Below, piece after piece: positions 20,631-28,706 of a stretch of DNA of 64,000 nucleotides. The stretch comes from Chitinophaga sp. YR573. GTDB taxonomy: Bacteria; Bacteroidota; Bacteroidia; Chitinophagales; Chitinophagaceae. Each line of letters opens with the position of its first letter. Position 1 is the first letter of the stretch. The notes beneath the pieces were generated by a model that was not told the DNA's origin, ran no database searches, and saw nothing but the letters and a program-made list of their open reading frames with translations. Made by a program: the position numbers and the translations under genes. The stretch is from NCBI RefSeq assembly GCF_900110995.1, contig NZ_FOJF01000001.1, positions 1,753,199-1,817,198 of the forward strand, written 5' to 3'.

Positions 20631-21173
20631 TTACATTACTTTTTTGAGGCGGGTACGGATTATTTTAAGCGCCCGGCTAACCTGATTCCTGGCAACCTGT
20701 GGTTTAATATTCATGTCGAGCGCAATCTCTTGGTGACTTTTATTTTCCATATACAACAACTCAAATGCCCTCCGGCTGGCAGGAGCAGTAACACCGGCAA
20801 TTGCCTCTTTAATCTGCAGATACATCTCTTTATTTTCCAATAAATAATTTGTACCTGCTTCTTTTGATACATATAATGTATGTTGTACAAATCTTCTCGC
20901 AACTTCACTCTTACGGCATTTATAAGCGTACTGAAGATGTACAGCTTTAAATAAATAATGTTTAATCGGAATAGAAATGGAAAGCTCTTTCCTGCGTATC
21001 CACAGCGAAGTAAAGATTTCCTGTACAATATCCTCTGCTTCAGGATACGAACGAACCTTATAGTATGCCTCCATTAATAACAAATGCTGATAGTGATTGT
21101 ACAATTCAGCAAAAGCGGATTCATTTCCCGCTTTTATTTCTTGTAGCAGCTCTTCATCTTTTGTGTGTAACAT
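20631..21173 (-). CDS. ECF RNA polymerase sigma-70 factor
   Basis: From the ATG at 21173 the product has 180 residues starting MLHTKDEELLQEIKAGNESAF, which is where family members normally begin; an upstream start at 21218 would add 15 residues that do not look conserved. Region 2 includes AEDIVQEIFTSLWIRR and region 4 includes AFELLYMENKSHQEIALDMNIKPQVARNQVSRALKIIR, a typical helix-turn-helix. The adjacent fecR gene (19485-20588) is its predicted anti-sigma factor, and both are probably cotranscribed. Target promoters are not evident in the window. Confidence 0.92.
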   Translation of the reverse strand: MLHTKDEELLQEIKAGNESAFAELYNHYQHLLLMEAYYKVRSYPEAEDIVQEIFTSLWIRRKELSISIPIKHYLFKAVHLQYAYKCRKSEVARRFVQHTLYVSKEAGTNYLLENKEMYLQIKEAIAGVTAPASRRAFELLYMENKSHQEIALDMNIKPQVARNQVSRALKIIRTRLKKVM

Positions 21174-21293
21174 AACTGACCCCCGAATAAATAACATGAC
21201 ATTAATAGACTCTTCCAAATCTATTAATTAAAAAATAAGCAGAAGTTAATACCAAGTTAACCTCATAAATATTTTTTATACTGCTGTTATCTA

Positions 21294-22298
21294 TTACATA
21301 CCTCTCCTCAGCGCCCTCACATCACAATCATAATATTCCTCTACATCCTTTACCATTTCCAGTATACTTCTGTACCCTGTTGCCTCAGCAAGCATAGACA
21401 ATGTAAAGGATTTCTGCATGAGACGATTATAAATAAGCATCATCCGGTTCATTTTGATAAAGGGAGTAATACCCATACTGAAATGTTGCCGGAAGCCATG
21501 GGCCAGCCGCGCACCATGCATGTTAAACATATTAGCCAGTTCTGCTACACTGTGAGGTATATGAGGATGAGTTGTCAGATAAGAGAAAATGCTATTAAAC
21601 ATCGCTGTATTCATGGGGTTGGATAACAGGAAAGGCTCAGGACTGGCAACATCCTGCTGGGCAAAGTTCAGGAAAAGGTCCACACAGCAACGATACAGGT
21701 AGCAATGAGCCTGCTCTTCAACATACCTGCAACTAAGAATACTCTGGATAAGCATGTTACAAACGGCATTGATACTATAAGGCCGTTGATTGATTATCCC
21801 ACTTATATTATCCAGCCGTTTATTAGCCAGATAATAAAGCGGAGGGTATCGTTGTACCAATTGTTTTAATGCACCTGGTTGAATGTTGATGTGAAAGGAT
21901 AAAATCTTTTTGCCTGCCGGCATAGGCACGCGGTGCATTTCCGCATAGAGGTTAAACAGGTTACATTCTCTTTCATCGAGGATGAATTCGTTTGTGATGA
22001 ACGATTCTGCCCGCAGACTGTCTTCATACATAAAATGCAACGCCCACAGATGAAACGGGGCATATGGGCAAAGCACGATATCTTTCCTGGCAAAGATATC
22101 ATGCAGCCAGAGGGAAAATGGCCCCAGCTCTACATGCTGGGAAAGGATGTCGTAATCAGCATCCTGTTCGTAATAAAGTCCTGCATAAGGAATGACCAGG
22201 TGCAGGTATTCCGGAGGAACATATGTGGCGGGGAGGTAATCCTGAGTGAACCGGTCAATTAATAGTAGCTTATTTTCGTCATATAATTGAGGGTACAT
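21294..22298 (-). CDS. AraC-like transcriptional regulator, paralogue 2
   Basis: The 334-residue protein aligns over its whole length with the regulators at 8837, 25552 and 30458: the sensor region contains YLHLVIPYAGLYYEQDADYDILSQHVEL and a Cys/His-containing HCYLYRCCVDLFLNFAQQD helix, and the C-terminal DNA-binding part contains VAELANMFNMHGARLAHGFRQHFS and LSMLAEATGYRSILEMVKDVEEYY. It is transcribed divergently from the GT-C-like membrane protein at 22480 across about 180 bp and may regulate it. A sigma/fecR pair follows on the same strand after 120 nt. The ligand is unknown. Confidence 0.8.
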   Translation of the reverse strand: MYPQLYDENKLLLIDRFTQDYLPATYVPPEYLHLVIPYAGLYYEQDADYDILSQHVELGPFSLWLHDIFARKDIVLCPYAPFHLWALHFMYEDSLRAESFITNEFILDERECNLFNLYAEMHRVPMPAGKKILSFHINIQPGALKQLVQRYPPLYYLANKRLDNISGIINQRPYSINAVCNMLIQSILSCRYVEEQAHCYLYRCCVDLFLNFAQQDVASPEPFLLSNPMNTAMFNSIFSYLTTHPHIPHSVAELANMFNMHGARLAHGFRQHFSMGITPFIKMNRMMLIYNRLMQKSFTLSMLAEATGYRSILEMVKDVEEYYDCDVRALRRGM

Positions 22299-22479
22299 AA
22301 ATACGCTTTAAACATTTTTAAAACCTTCACATACATGGGCAACAAACCGCTGACGTGAACAATGCATTATGAAATAAATAACATATCTAAGCTAACAAAT
22401 TGATAAATGAGGCTCGTTAATAACTCGTTAACGGTAGAAAAATATTGTGGTAACTTTATCAGTATTCATAAAAATAACC

Positions 22480-23922
22480 ATGGACATCCAATTAAAAGAC
22501 AGGCGTTGGTACATATTGATTGCAGGAATTACTATGTTAATACAATTCCTGTTTTTTAAATACCTGTATCCATTCCCCAATTTCATGCAGGACTCCTACA
22601 ACTATTTACGCAGTGCTTATACCAATGCAGATGCCAATATGTGGCCGGTAGGATATGCAAAACTGATCCGTTTCATAGGCTTCTTTTCCCATTCAGATAC
22701 TTTGCTGGTATTTGCCCAGTATTTCTTTTACCACTGCTGTGCACTCTATTTCTTCTTTACAGTGCTGGAACTCACCATTTCCGGTAAATGGGTGAAAGCA
22801 ACCCTATTCACTTTTCTGTTCCTGAACCCTGCTATATTATACCTGAGTAATTATATTACCAGTGATGTTTACTTTATCGGGGTGAGCCTGGTATGGATTT
22901 CCCAGCTTTTTAAACTGGCATATAAACCCGGTGTATTTTTATTAGTCACACATGTGCTGGTATTATTACTGGCATTCACGGTACGATATCATGCCCTGAT
23001 CTACCCGGTGATCAGTATAACGGTTATCGTCTTTTGCAGTGTTCCTTTAAGGGTTAAGCTGGCAAGCATTATTTCCATCCTTGCATTAATCAGTGGATTT
23101 ATCGGCTATACCACCGGGCAAACAGAAAAGGTGATGGGCACCCGGCAGTTCTCTGCATTCAGTGGCTGGCAAATGGCCAGTAATGCGGTGTATGCGTATG
23201 CACACATGCCCTCAAGGCCAGTTATTACGGTACCGGAAGAATTCGCCGCTGTGCATAAAAGAGTAACTATTTACCTGGACTCCCTGCAGCACATTCCAAT
23301 GGATTTCAGACCCGACAAACCCCTAATGGCATTTTACCTGTGGGATCCCAGTTCTCCCTTACAACCAGCCTTAAATGCAGCATATATAGCAGATAATAAA
23401 TTGCACCTGGAGAAAATGGCCGCTGTATCCCCGCTGTACAATAATTATGGTAAATACCTGATCAGCCAATATCCCCTGCAATATATCAGGTATTATATTC
23501 TACCTAATATGTTACAATATGCCAACCCCGAGGTGGAAAATCTGGCCGTTTATAATGATGGGTCCAATACCGTATGGCCAATCGCCCAAGAATGGTTTGG
23601 GTATAAAACGGATAAAGTCTATACTGTTTCCAACACGCGTGAAATGCGGTTATTCGACTATTATCCTGCCTTCATGGTATTTATTATCCTGCTGTTTACC
23701 GGTGTATGGATAGCCTATTTGCTGATAGGGGGACGTGAATTTACGCCACCCCAATTCAGGAATGCTTTCAGGATAACGACCTTCTACTGGATCGTGCATT
23801 TCGGTTTTAGTGTACTGGCCTCTCCTGTAGTACTGAGATACCAGTTGTTTAATATGCTACTTGGAGTAACCTTTTCAGTGTTGCTGATAGATATGTACCT
23901 GAGAAGAGCGAGGTATCGTTAA
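22480..23922 (+). CDS. Polytopic GT-C-like membrane protein
   Basis: The ATG at 22480 gives 480 residues; a GTG at 22447 would add 11. About ten hydrophobic helices can be seen, beginning WYILIAGITMLIQFLFF. After the first helix comes FMQDSYNYLRSAY, where an acidic residue sits in the first outer loop as in GT-C (dolichyl- or undecaprenyl-phosphate-sugar-dependent) glycosyltransferases. A large soluble loop (about 215-400) with FSGWQMASNAVYAY and YPLQYIRYYILPNMLQY precedes the last helices. The same protein forms the C-terminal half of the fusion at 9965-13036, including the GWQMA-NA-YAY motif, so it probably works with the oxidoreductase at 28707-30368. The exact reaction is unknown. Confidence 0.8.
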   Translation: MDIQLKDRRWYILIAGITMLIQFLFFKYLYPFPNFMQDSYNYLRSAYTNADANMWPVGYAKLIRFIGFFSHSDTLLVFAQYFFYHCCALYFFFTVLELTISGKWVKATLFTFLFLNPAILYLSNYITSDVYFIGVSLVWISQLFKLAYKPGVFLLVTHVLVLLLAFTVRYHALIYPVISITVIVFCSVPLRVKLASIISILALISGFIGYTTGQTEKVMGTRQFSAFSGWQMASNAVYAYAHMPSRPVITVPEEFAAVHKRVTIYLDSLQHIPMDFRPDKPLMAFYLWDPSSPLQPALNAAYIADNKLHLEKMAAVSPLYNNYGKYLISQYPLQYIRYYILPNMLQYANPEVENLAVYNDGSNTVWPIAQEWFGYKTDKVYTVSNTREMRLFDYYPAFMVFIILLFTGVWIAYLLIGGREFTPPQFRNAFRITTFYWIVHFGFSVLASPVVLRYQLFNMLLGVTFSVLLIDMYLRRARYR

Positions 23923-23958
23923 TATTTGTAATTTCATTAAATTGAACCCATTAAAATT

Positions 23959-24170
23959 AATGTCGTTTAGTTAAGCATCGTGCTTGTAACAACACATAAT
24001 AGGCTCCGTTAGGAGCCCCGTGTTTGTAGCAACACATTAAACAACAAAACACAGACTCCGTAGGAGTCCCCTAAGTTACGAAGAAGGGGACTCCTACGGA
24101 GTCTATTAAAGAGAAGATAAATATTTACTACAAACACGGAGCTCCTAACGGAGCTTAACTAAACGACATT
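23959..24170. repeat. Nested inverted-repeat (REP/BIME-like) element, copy A
   Basis: The outer arms are an exact 18-bp inverted repeat (23959-23976 with 24153-24170, containing GTCGTTTAGTTAAGC). Inside them, CTCCGTTAGGAGCCCCGTG (24004 onward) pairs with the CACGGAGCTCCTAACGGAG segment (24136 onward), and GACTCCGTAGGAGTCCCCT pairs with AGGGGACTCCTACGGAGTC around a short loop. The whole 212-bp element can fold into one long cruciform made of small CTCCG-AGGAG palindromes. A related element lies at 36364-36728. No coding function is seen. Confidence 0.8.
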
Positions 24171-24188
24171 GCTATTAAAATTATAACG

Positions 24189-24947
24189 ATGCAAGAAGAT
24201 CCTAAGTCTTACGTAGCTGGTTTGCAGCTGGCCTTTCCTGAGAATGCTTATAAAAGTGTTATGAGAGGCGTTCCCGCTGCGCCTGAGAGTTCCAATGAAA
24301 ATGAAGACAAGGCATATCTCGACAACAAGTCAATCGTATCTTTTGTGGCAGGTGTAAGTCCGGAAAACCGGCAGGATATTCTTGATTCTACATTACTGGC
24401 ACAGCTGGCAGCAGGACATTTATATCCCAATCCCCAGGACCTGAAGCAGTGGTACGAAAAATATACAGAAGTCTTAAGGAATATTGGCTGGACAATCCAG
24501 GAAAATGACTTTTCTGAAGTCACTACTTCCGGATCTTTATTCGAAATGAAGAATGCTATCCTGAGCCTCGTGAGTGCTGCATTTGGAGCCAATTATGTGG
24601 CCATCGTGACTAAGGTGCTGGATGCTTTGAAAAGCCTTAGCGACACTAACAGTAAGATTGTGGCCTTTGAGAAAAACACCCACAGTGCAGGAAAAGGAAC
24701 TTTCCAGCTGGCTCTGGTGGAAGAGGTGAATGACAGCGTAGCCCTGCATATGGCAGGATTTATTCTATCTACTACCAGTGAAGTGAAACGCATTCTTTTC
24801 TTCTCTTCTAAAAAGGAAACGGCTACTGTATCCAGTAGTACCATGGCAAGTACGCTCAATAAGGAGACTTATGCAAAAGTACGTAACACCGTTAAGCAGA
24901 AGCTGGGAGATAAAGCACAACAGTATATTGCAGAAATAACTATCTGA
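24189..24947 (+). CDS. Hypothetical protein, 252 residues
   Basis: I do not recognise this family. The protein is soluble-looking apart from a mildly hydrophobic stretch (ILSLVSAAFGANYVAIVTKVLDAL, about 119-142). It has no signal peptide and no cysteine. The C-terminal half has strand-like segments (GTFQLALVEEVNDSVALHMAGFILS and VKRILFFSSKKETATV) followed by a helical tail. The reading frame is long, carries family-like codon use similar to its neighbours, and starts 18 bp after the palindromic repeat. Its 3' end overlaps the 3' end of the convergent gene at 24940-25500 by 8 bp. Confidence 0.6.
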   Translation: MQEDPKSYVAGLQLAFPENAYKSVMRGVPAAPESSNENEDKAYLDNKSIVSFVAGVSPENRQDILDSTLLAQLAAGHLYPNPQDLKQWYEKYTEVLRNIGWTIQENDFSEVTTSGSLFEMKNAILSLVSAAFGANYVAIVTKVLDALKSLSDTNSKIVAFEKNTHSAGKGTFQLALVEEVNDSVALHMAGFILSTTSEVKRILFFSSKKETATVSSSTMASTLNKETYAKVRNTVKQKLGDKAQQYIAEITI

Positions 24948-25500
24948 TGCTGATGGTTCGCAGTAAAATATCATGTTGTGGACTGTTTGTAAGTCCTATG
25001 AGGTAGGTTTGCGCTTTCATCAATGCCTCCAGGATCTCTGTCAGATCGTTCCCCCGGATGCTATTCACCACCAGTATGGTTTCATCACCCACTATTTCCG
25101 GTTCAATTAATGGAAAATCTTTCATTAACTGATCCTCATAGTAGTTCCATGCCTGGATGGTCTTTGTCCTGATCCTGATAATAAATTTACCCAGTGCATC
25201 CCCTCTGGCAGACTCAAAACCACCTTCCACTAAGATAAGCGGGCGATCTGTATTGAACCGGCTATATTGAAGCTCCAGTTCATCCTGGTCTTTCCAGTCA
25301 GGATTACCGGTAATACTCCGGATAGCCCATTTTAACTCCCTGATCCGCGTTATCTGCAGCTGGGTGGTTTGCCGGTTGAAGGCAGTATAAAGTTGTATAA
25401 GCGAGTCTATTTTCTCGGCATTATCATAAAAGTATTCTGATAATTCCCTGTTAGACTGTTTGGCAAATGTTGTAAGCAAGTCGGCTAACTGTTCTGTCAT
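24940..25500 (-). CDS. Hypothetical protein, 186 residues
   Basis: I do not recognise this protein. It is predicted to be mostly helical in the first 70 residues (LADLLTTFAKQSNRELSEYFYDNAEKIDSLIQLY) and mixed afterwards (LGKFIIRIRTKTIQAWNYYEDQLM, DETILVVNSIRGNDLTEILEAL). There is no signal peptide or membrane helix. It starts 51 nt after the stop of the AraC-like gene at 25552, on the same strand, so it may be cotranscribed with it. Its stop lies inside the last codons of the convergent gene at 24189. Confidence 0.6.
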   Translation of the reverse strand: MTEQLADLLTTFAKQSNRELSEYFYDNAEKIDSLIQLYTAFNRQTTQLQITRIRELKWAIRSITGNPDWKDQDELELQYSRFNTDRPLILVEGGFESARGDALGKFIIRIRTKTIQAWNYYEDQLMKDFPLIEPEIVGDETILVVNSIRGNDLTEILEALMKAQTYLIGLTNSPQHDILLRTISIR

Positions 25501-25551
25501 GAATTGGGGATATATAATATAAGTAGCACAATCAGCCGAAAAGTAACATGT

Positions 25552-26559
25552 TTACATGGCCCTTCTCAACTGTTCCAGATCACAACCATAATATGCAGTG
25601 AAAGCCTTATCCAGTTGCTGCCAGCTCTTGTAACCGGCCGCTAAAGCTATCTCCGACAGTTTAGTTGACTTCTTCGTCAGCAGTTCAAATACCATGATCA
25701 TCTTTGTCATTTTGATATAGGCATCTATCGGCATACCAAAGTTCTTCAGAAACCCCTTGCGAAGCGTTGTCTGATCCAGCTGGAACATGGTACCCAGTTC
25801 CTCCAGGGTATGATTGAGATGCGCATGATCCGTCAGGTATTCAAATAATTGACCAAAGGTGATTGAATGCAGTGCATCATCAACAAGGTACCGCTGTGCA
25901 GCATGTGCATCCTGGTAAGCGAAGTTCATAAACAGGTCCAGGCAACAACGATACAAAAAACAGTGAGCCGGCATTTCTATATGCCGACAGGTAAGCATTT
26001 TCTGGATAAGAAGGTCGCAAACGGAATTGATAAAATAAGGATGCTCGTTAATAGGCCCTGTGACATTTGCCGGTGTTTTACCCGCCAGCCTGCGAAGGGC
26101 AGGGTATTCTACCGCCAACTCTCTGAGTGCTTCCGGCAGAATATTAATGTGACAGGAAGTGAGTTTCTGCCCATCTTCCATGGGCACTTTATGCAGATCT
26201 GATACAAGATTGAAGAGATTACACTCTTTTTCTTCCAGCGAGAAAGAAATATCCTCGTATAACTCCACATTTACGCTGGTTTCATACATAAAGTGAAGCG
26301 CCCAGGTTGGACGTGGCGTAAACGGACAAAGAATAAGGTCCGCGTTGGCGTATGTTTCCTGGATCCAGAAAGAAAAAGGGCCTACCTGAATATGCTGACT
26401 CAGCATATCACAATGCTCATCTCTTTCAAAGTAAACACCCGCATATGGAAGGATTAACTGAAGATATTCTTCGGGTATGGCTTCAACGGGTATATAGCCA
26501 GGTTCCTCCCTTTCAATATAAAACAGCTTTTCGGGGCTGTTGGGTAACGGTACTTGCAT
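25552..26559 (-). CDS. AraC-like transcriptional regulator, paralogue 3
   Basis: The 335-residue protein is the closest relative of the regulator at 8837: both share EREEPGY/EREEPAY, the AGVYFERDE-CDMLSQHIQ segment and the LFNLVSDLHKVPME stretch. The C-terminal double helix-turn-helix is LEELGTMFQLDQTTLRKGFLKNFG and LSEIALAAGYKSWQQLDKAFTAYY, ending CDLEQLRRAM. It follows a sigma/fecR pair (150 nt downstream of fecR) and precedes the unknown gene at 24940. Target genes are not obvious; the CTATCTCCTAA repeat seen before the oxidoreductase genes was not found next to it. Confidence 0.8.
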   Translation of the reverse strand: MQVPLPNSPEKLFYIEREEPGYIPVEAIPEEYLQLILPYAGVYFERDEHCDMLSQHIQVGPFSFWIQETYANADLILCPFTPRPTWALHFMYETSVNVELYEDISFSLEEKECNLFNLVSDLHKVPMEDGQKLTSCHINILPEALRELAVEYPALRRLAGKTPANVTGPINEHPYFINSVCDLLIQKMLTCRHIEMPAHCFLYRCCLDLFMNFAYQDAHAAQRYLVDDALHSITFGQLFEYLTDHAHLNHTLEELGTMFQLDQTTLRKGFLKNFGMPIDAYIKMTKMIMVFELLTKKSTKLSEIALAAGYKSWQQLDKAFTAYYGCDLEQLRRAM

Positions 26560-26708
26560 AACAATAACGGTATGATGGGTTCTATTATTCTATTGTTAAT
26601 CAGGCTATTAGGTTAAATTCTCTGCTTTTGGCTATTTTGATTCTTAATTTGAGTTGCAGAATATCATATAATGTAACACGGGGACGTAAATAATAATTAA
26701 GAGGACTG

Positions 26709-27836
26709 TTAACGAATATGCAGGATACTGTCCTTGTCGAAATAATAATCAAAGTGTCCGGTGAACTGTAAGTCGTCCAGGAAATGCCGGATAGGTTTAT
26801 TGCGATCTATATAACCTGTAAAGCGTCTTTTTCCTATCCCCGGGTTATCATATATCACATTCACTCCATACCAGCGAATGACCACACGGCACATATCTTC
26901 TGCGGCCACTGCATGGAAGATGTAAATTCCCTGTCTCCATGCGAGTAATTCTTCTGCATCAAAACCGGCTGTCTGGATGTCTTTCCCATTGTGATAGACT
27001 GCCATATGACCGGGACGCAGCAACAGTGAATCCGAGTTGGTCTGCATCCTTACTGAACCTTTTACCAGGGCTACCTTTACCGATCCGCTGTCATATGTAT
27101 TGACATTAAACTCCGTTCCCAGCACCTGGATGGTACTGTTGGGAAGATGTACAATGAATGGCTTCTTTGCATCCGGGGCTATTTTCAGATAGGCTTCTCC
27201 ATCAATAGTGACTTCTCTTGTATTGCCAGAAAAGGTGAACGGGAATTGGAGACGGGTAGCAGCATTGAGTTGTACTTCTGTACCGTCTGATAGTTGTAAG
27301 GTATAATCTTTACCGGAAGGTACTGTGAGGACAGCCATCCGGCCACCTTCTTTACTACCGGAAACGTAAGACAATTTTTTATTGTGGTTATTGAGCGTGA
27401 CATCCCCTACCTGTGTATGCTGAGGTGTAGTACTCAGGTTGACAGTCTGCCCACCAGGTAACTGTAAGATAACCGTTTTTGGTGGCAGTTTATATGCGAT
27501 GGGCTGATGAGGATTCTCCTGCCTGAATAACAGGAATATCCCCGTAAACAATACCAGGGATGCAGCCACACTTATGGCAGTACGAATATATATGCGTGTT
27601 TTTCTTTTCCCCTGGATCCGTATCCATACTTTCTCTACCGGAAGTGTTTCTGGTAACATAGCAAGAATTACCTGCTCTTTTTCCCCTGAGAATTGTTTAT
27701 AAATAGCATTACGAATAGCTATTGCTCCTGGTTCTTCTTCCAGTAGTTTTTTGAGGGTGATACTATCTTCCAGCGTAATTATCCCGGACATTTCATCCAG
27801 CACTAACTGCTCTATTTGGATTTCGTCTATCGGCAT
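26709..27836 (-). CDS. FecR-family anti-sigma factor
   Basis: The 375-residue protein contains the N-terminal cytoplasmic part, a single membrane helix (TAISVAASLVLFTGIFLLF, about 87-105), the FecR domain (LTVPSGKDYTLQLSDGTEV, REVTIDGEAYLKIAPDAKKPF, TIQVLGTEFNVNTYDSG) and a C-terminal DUF4974-like domain (DMCRVVIRWYGVNVIYDNPGIGKRRFTGYIDRN). It lies 36 nt downstream of the sigma gene at 27873. Like the pair at 19485-21173, it has no adjacent susC/susD genes. Confidence 0.92.
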   Translation of the reverse strand: MPIDEIQIEQLVLDEMSGIITLEDSITLKKLLEEEPGAIAIRNAIYKQFSGEKEQVILAMLPETLPVEKVWIRIQGKRKTRIYIRTAISVAASLVLFTGIFLLFRQENPHQPIAYKLPPKTVILQLPGGQTVNLSTTPQHTQVGDVTLNNHNKKLSYVSGSKEGGRMAVLTVPSGKDYTLQLSDGTEVQLNAATRLQFPFTFSGNTREVTIDGEAYLKIAPDAKKPFIVHLPNSTIQVLGTEFNVNTYDSGSVKVALVKGSVRMQTNSDSLLLRPGHMAVYHNGKDIQTAGFDAEELLAWRQGIYIFHAVAAEDMCRVVIRWYGVNVIYDNPGIGKRRFTGYIDRNKPIRHFLDDLQFTGHFDYYFDKDSILHIR

Positions 27837-27872
27837 GATAACTCTATAGTCGTGAAAAACGTAAAAAAGTAC

Positions 27873-28424
27873 TTAAGACAAGTCATGCTTTAGATTTTCA
27901 CGCAGGACTTTGAGCGCACGATGGATATGATTTTTGACCGACTGCACATTAATACCCACCTCTCCGGCAATTTCTTTGAGACTCTTATGATGGAGATATA
28001 ATTCTTCAAAGGCCAGTCTGCTGGCAGGAGTGATCATTTCTATGGCAGATGTGAGTTGTTGTCTCAACTCCTTATTTTCTACAGGTGTAATGTTTGTAGA
28101 CGTGTCTGCCACCCATACATATTGCTGCTTATGCTTACGGGTGCTGGTATTTTTCCTGATCACATCTACACATTTATGACGTACGATCTGCACTAAATAT
28201 GCTTTCAGGTTGGTTGGACAATCAAGTACAACCTTTTTATTCCATAACCACAGGAATACATCCTGTACTATATCATTTGCATCATCTGCATCCTGTAATT
28301 TTCTATATGCTTCCATGAACAAACGTTTGCGATAACGATCAAAGATCGTATTAAACGCATCATCATTGCCAGTTCGCAGCAACTGGAATAGTTGTTCATC
28401 ATTATAGCTGCCTAATACATGCAT
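27873..28424 (-). CDS. ECF RNA polymerase sigma-70 factor
   Basis: The 183-residue product has region 2 with AFNTIFDRYRKRLFMEAYRK and DIVQDVFLWLWNKKVVLD, and region 4 with LAFEELYLHHKSLKEIAGEVGINVQSVKNHIHRALKVLREN. The start MHVLGSYNDEQLFQLLRTGN is typical of Bacteroidota ECF factors. It is coupled to the FecR gene that follows. The relic at 2707-2876 is a decayed relative of this gene (DDYNNEQLFQML). Confidence 0.93.
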   Translation of the reverse strand: MHVLGSYNDEQLFQLLRTGNDDAFNTIFDRYRKRLFMEAYRKLQDADDANDIVQDVFLWLWNKKVVLDCPTNLKAYLVQIVRHKCVDVIRKNTSTRKHKQQYVWVADTSTNITPVENKELRQQLTSAIEMITPASRLAFEELYLHHKSLKEIAGEVGINVQSVKNHIHRALKVLRENLKHDLS

Positions 28425-28650
28425 AGGTAAATACTATAATTAATTGTTGGTAAATAAGCTGTTTTGCTTTAACTATAACGCTTCCTCGATCAATAAAATG
28501 CACGCTGAAGTCGTGCTATATATAAACGGATAAATGGTTGTTCTTTCTTTCAGATATTAGCTAAACTACAGTATTCATTTTTATATGCAGTTAATATGCA
28601 GTTAATGATTAAAAATAATCTGAGTTTCTGCGGCAGCCATATATCAAAAT

Positions 28651-28684
28651 AAAAGATCCCTTCCGGGGGAGAAGGGATCTTTTA
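28651..28684 (-). terminator. Hairpin terminator after the stand-alone FAD oxidoreductase
   Basis: AAAAGATCCCTTC (28651-28663) pairs with GAAGGGATCTTTT across a short G-rich loop. On the minus strand the stem ends in a run of T residues 23 bp beyond the stop of the gene at 28707, as expected for an intrinsic terminator; it could also act on the opposite strand. Confidence 0.75.
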
Positions 28685-28706
28685 TATCAGGGGTTAATTT
28701 GGGGGG

